A stretch of DNA of 46,011 bases. It comes from Limnobaculum xujianqingii. Its GTDB lineage: Bacteria > Pseudomonadota > Gammaproteobacteria > Enterobacterales > Enterobacteriaceae. The position numbers and the translations under genes are program-made. The notes under the pieces are model-generated. The model saw only the letters and a list, made by a program, of their open reading frames with translations. It was not told where the DNA came from and did no database searches. The stretch is from contig NZ_JABMLK010000003.1 in NCBI RefSeq assembly GCF_013394855.1, positions 1-46,011 on the forward strand. Reading direction: 5' to 3'. Positions 45,401-46,011 of the stretch are shown one piece after another; the first letter of the stretch is position 1, and every line of letters begins with the position of its first letter.

Positions 45401-46011
45401 CCAGCAGGCGTTCAGTTTGCTGGGTTAGTAATTTCTCCTGAGATTGCAGTTGCCGGGCCTGTTGGGTTAGCTCCTGAGTTTGCTCTTCTGACAGCAACTG
45501 TACACTACCTAACAAAGTATGCAGGGTATCCAGCTGATTTTTAGCCTCTTTGTGGGATAGAAAAACTTGCTCAGAGATGTGACCATAAATCTCTGTGCCG
45601 GTAAGCTCTTCCAGCAATTCAGCACGCTCATTCGGTTCTGCATTAAGAAAAGCGGCGAACTCACCCTGCGATAACATCATGGACTTGGTGAAACGGCTAA
45701 AGTCTAAACCGGTGATCTGGGCAGTAAGGTCGAGTTTATCGCGAATTTTATCGGTAATAATTTTGCCATCGCGTATATAGGCCAGTTCAACCTTAGGGTT
45801 TGCAGATTACCATCCGGGCTGCCTTTTGCCCGGCGTTGGCTCCAGAATGCCCGATAGCCAATGCCTTGAACTTCAAACTCTACCTCAGCCAGCGACTCAG
45901 CTGTGTGATGAGTCATCAGTTCATTTTGAGTTGGCGTTACATTCAGGCGAGGTGTTTTATGATAAAGCGCCAGACAAATGGCATCCAGCAGGGTGGTTTT
46001 ACCGGCCCCCG
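42447..46011 (-). pseudogene. sbcC: SbcC, mirror copy (5' partial, frameshifted)
   Basis: The same frameshift in a C-run (45796-45798) and the same zinc hook, signature and Walker B motifs as the left copy. The window ends two bases further into the P-loop than on the left, so the repeat probably continues past both edges or the contig ends here. Confidence 0.92.

Larger units (their letters stand above)
1..46011. repeat. Window-spanning inverted repeat (two arms of about 23 kb)
   Basis: The sequence from 1 to 23006 is repeated as its reverse complement from 23008 to 46011. Paired positions sum to 46010 for every gene from sbcC through baeR, so I find no indel in 18.2 kb. The sum then drifts to 46014 at the pivot through 13 small indels. 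Both ends lie in the sbcC P-loop codons (GAGKTT); the right end runs two bases further than the left. There is no spacer: the arms meet at a single T (23007). The perfect identity of the outer arms, including shared frameshifts and stops, together with indel-only differences near the centre, favours an assembly or library fold-back. A real inverted duplication remains possible. Confidence 0.97.

Noticed and set aside
1..46011. Composite transposon or IS-mediated inverted duplication
   Set aside because: No transposase, terminal inverted repeat or target duplication was seen at the pivot or near either end.
1..46011. CRISPR array, tRNA or rRNA genes
   Set aside because: No regularly spaced direct repeats and no recognisable tRNA or rRNA sequence were seen in either arm.

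Overview
This window is one enormous inverted repeat. Reading inward from both ends, the same roughly 23 kb of sequence appears on opposite strands. It pivots on position 23007, inside the small stem-loop that follows dsbB (CGCCAT-T-ATGGCG). Each gene on the left arm therefore has a mirror copy on the right arm, with paired coordinates summing to 46010 in the outer 18 kb and drifting to 46014 at the pivot. I found no transposase, integrase, phage or plasmid gene at the pivot or at the ends.

The gene content is ordinary Enterobacterales chromosome: sbcC, rdgC, a marT/fidL-like pair, mdtABCD-baeSR, trhP (yegQ), the CRP-controlled sRNA cyaR, yegS, fadR and dsbB. Proteins resemble the E. coli ones without being identical. 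SbcC is of the long (about 1,220 residue) type. Composition looks moderately AT-rich, and loci that are far apart in E. coli are adjacent here. This suggests a genus outside E. coli/Salmonella, perhaps Budviciaceae or Yersiniaceae; the genus is a guess.

Left arm: 1-3563 sbcC (5' truncated by the window edge, frameshifted); 3680-4591 rdgC; 4796-6078 a CadC/MarT-type membrane regulator (in-frame stop) overlapping a FidL-like membrane protein; 6287-17344 the mdtABCD multidrug efflux operon with its envelope-stress two-component system baeSR; 17408-18247 an unrecognised exported protein; 18316-18368 three tandem hairpins leading into trhP (18385-19749); 19771-19946 CRP sites and cyaR; 19987-20331 a small ABM-domain protein; 20461-21468 yegS; 21413-22129 fadR; 22430-22969 dsbB and its terminator at the pivot. 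The right arm (23037-46011) repeats this in reverse.

The pattern of differences between the arms is informative. In the outer 18.2 kb I found no differences, including six shared gene-breaking lesions (sbcC, marT-like, mdtA, mdtB, mdtC, baeS). In the central 9.6 kb (about 18216-27800) I counted 13 small indels and no substitutions. Most are in homopolymers, and most spoil a right-arm gene whose left copy is intact. This is what a long-read assembly gives when an error-rich fold-back read bridges one locus to its own reverse complement. I therefore think the palindrome is more likely an assembly or library artefact than a real chromosomal structure, though a real hairpin-seeded inverted duplication is not excluded. 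It is notable that sbcC, which encodes part of the nuclease that destroys long palindromes, is one of the broken genes.

The best-supported biology is: the BaeSR-controlled RND efflux operon; cyaR, recognisable by its ACCACCTCCTTA seed, terminator and CRP site at the expected -41.5; the structured trhP leader; and the marT/fidL-like pair.
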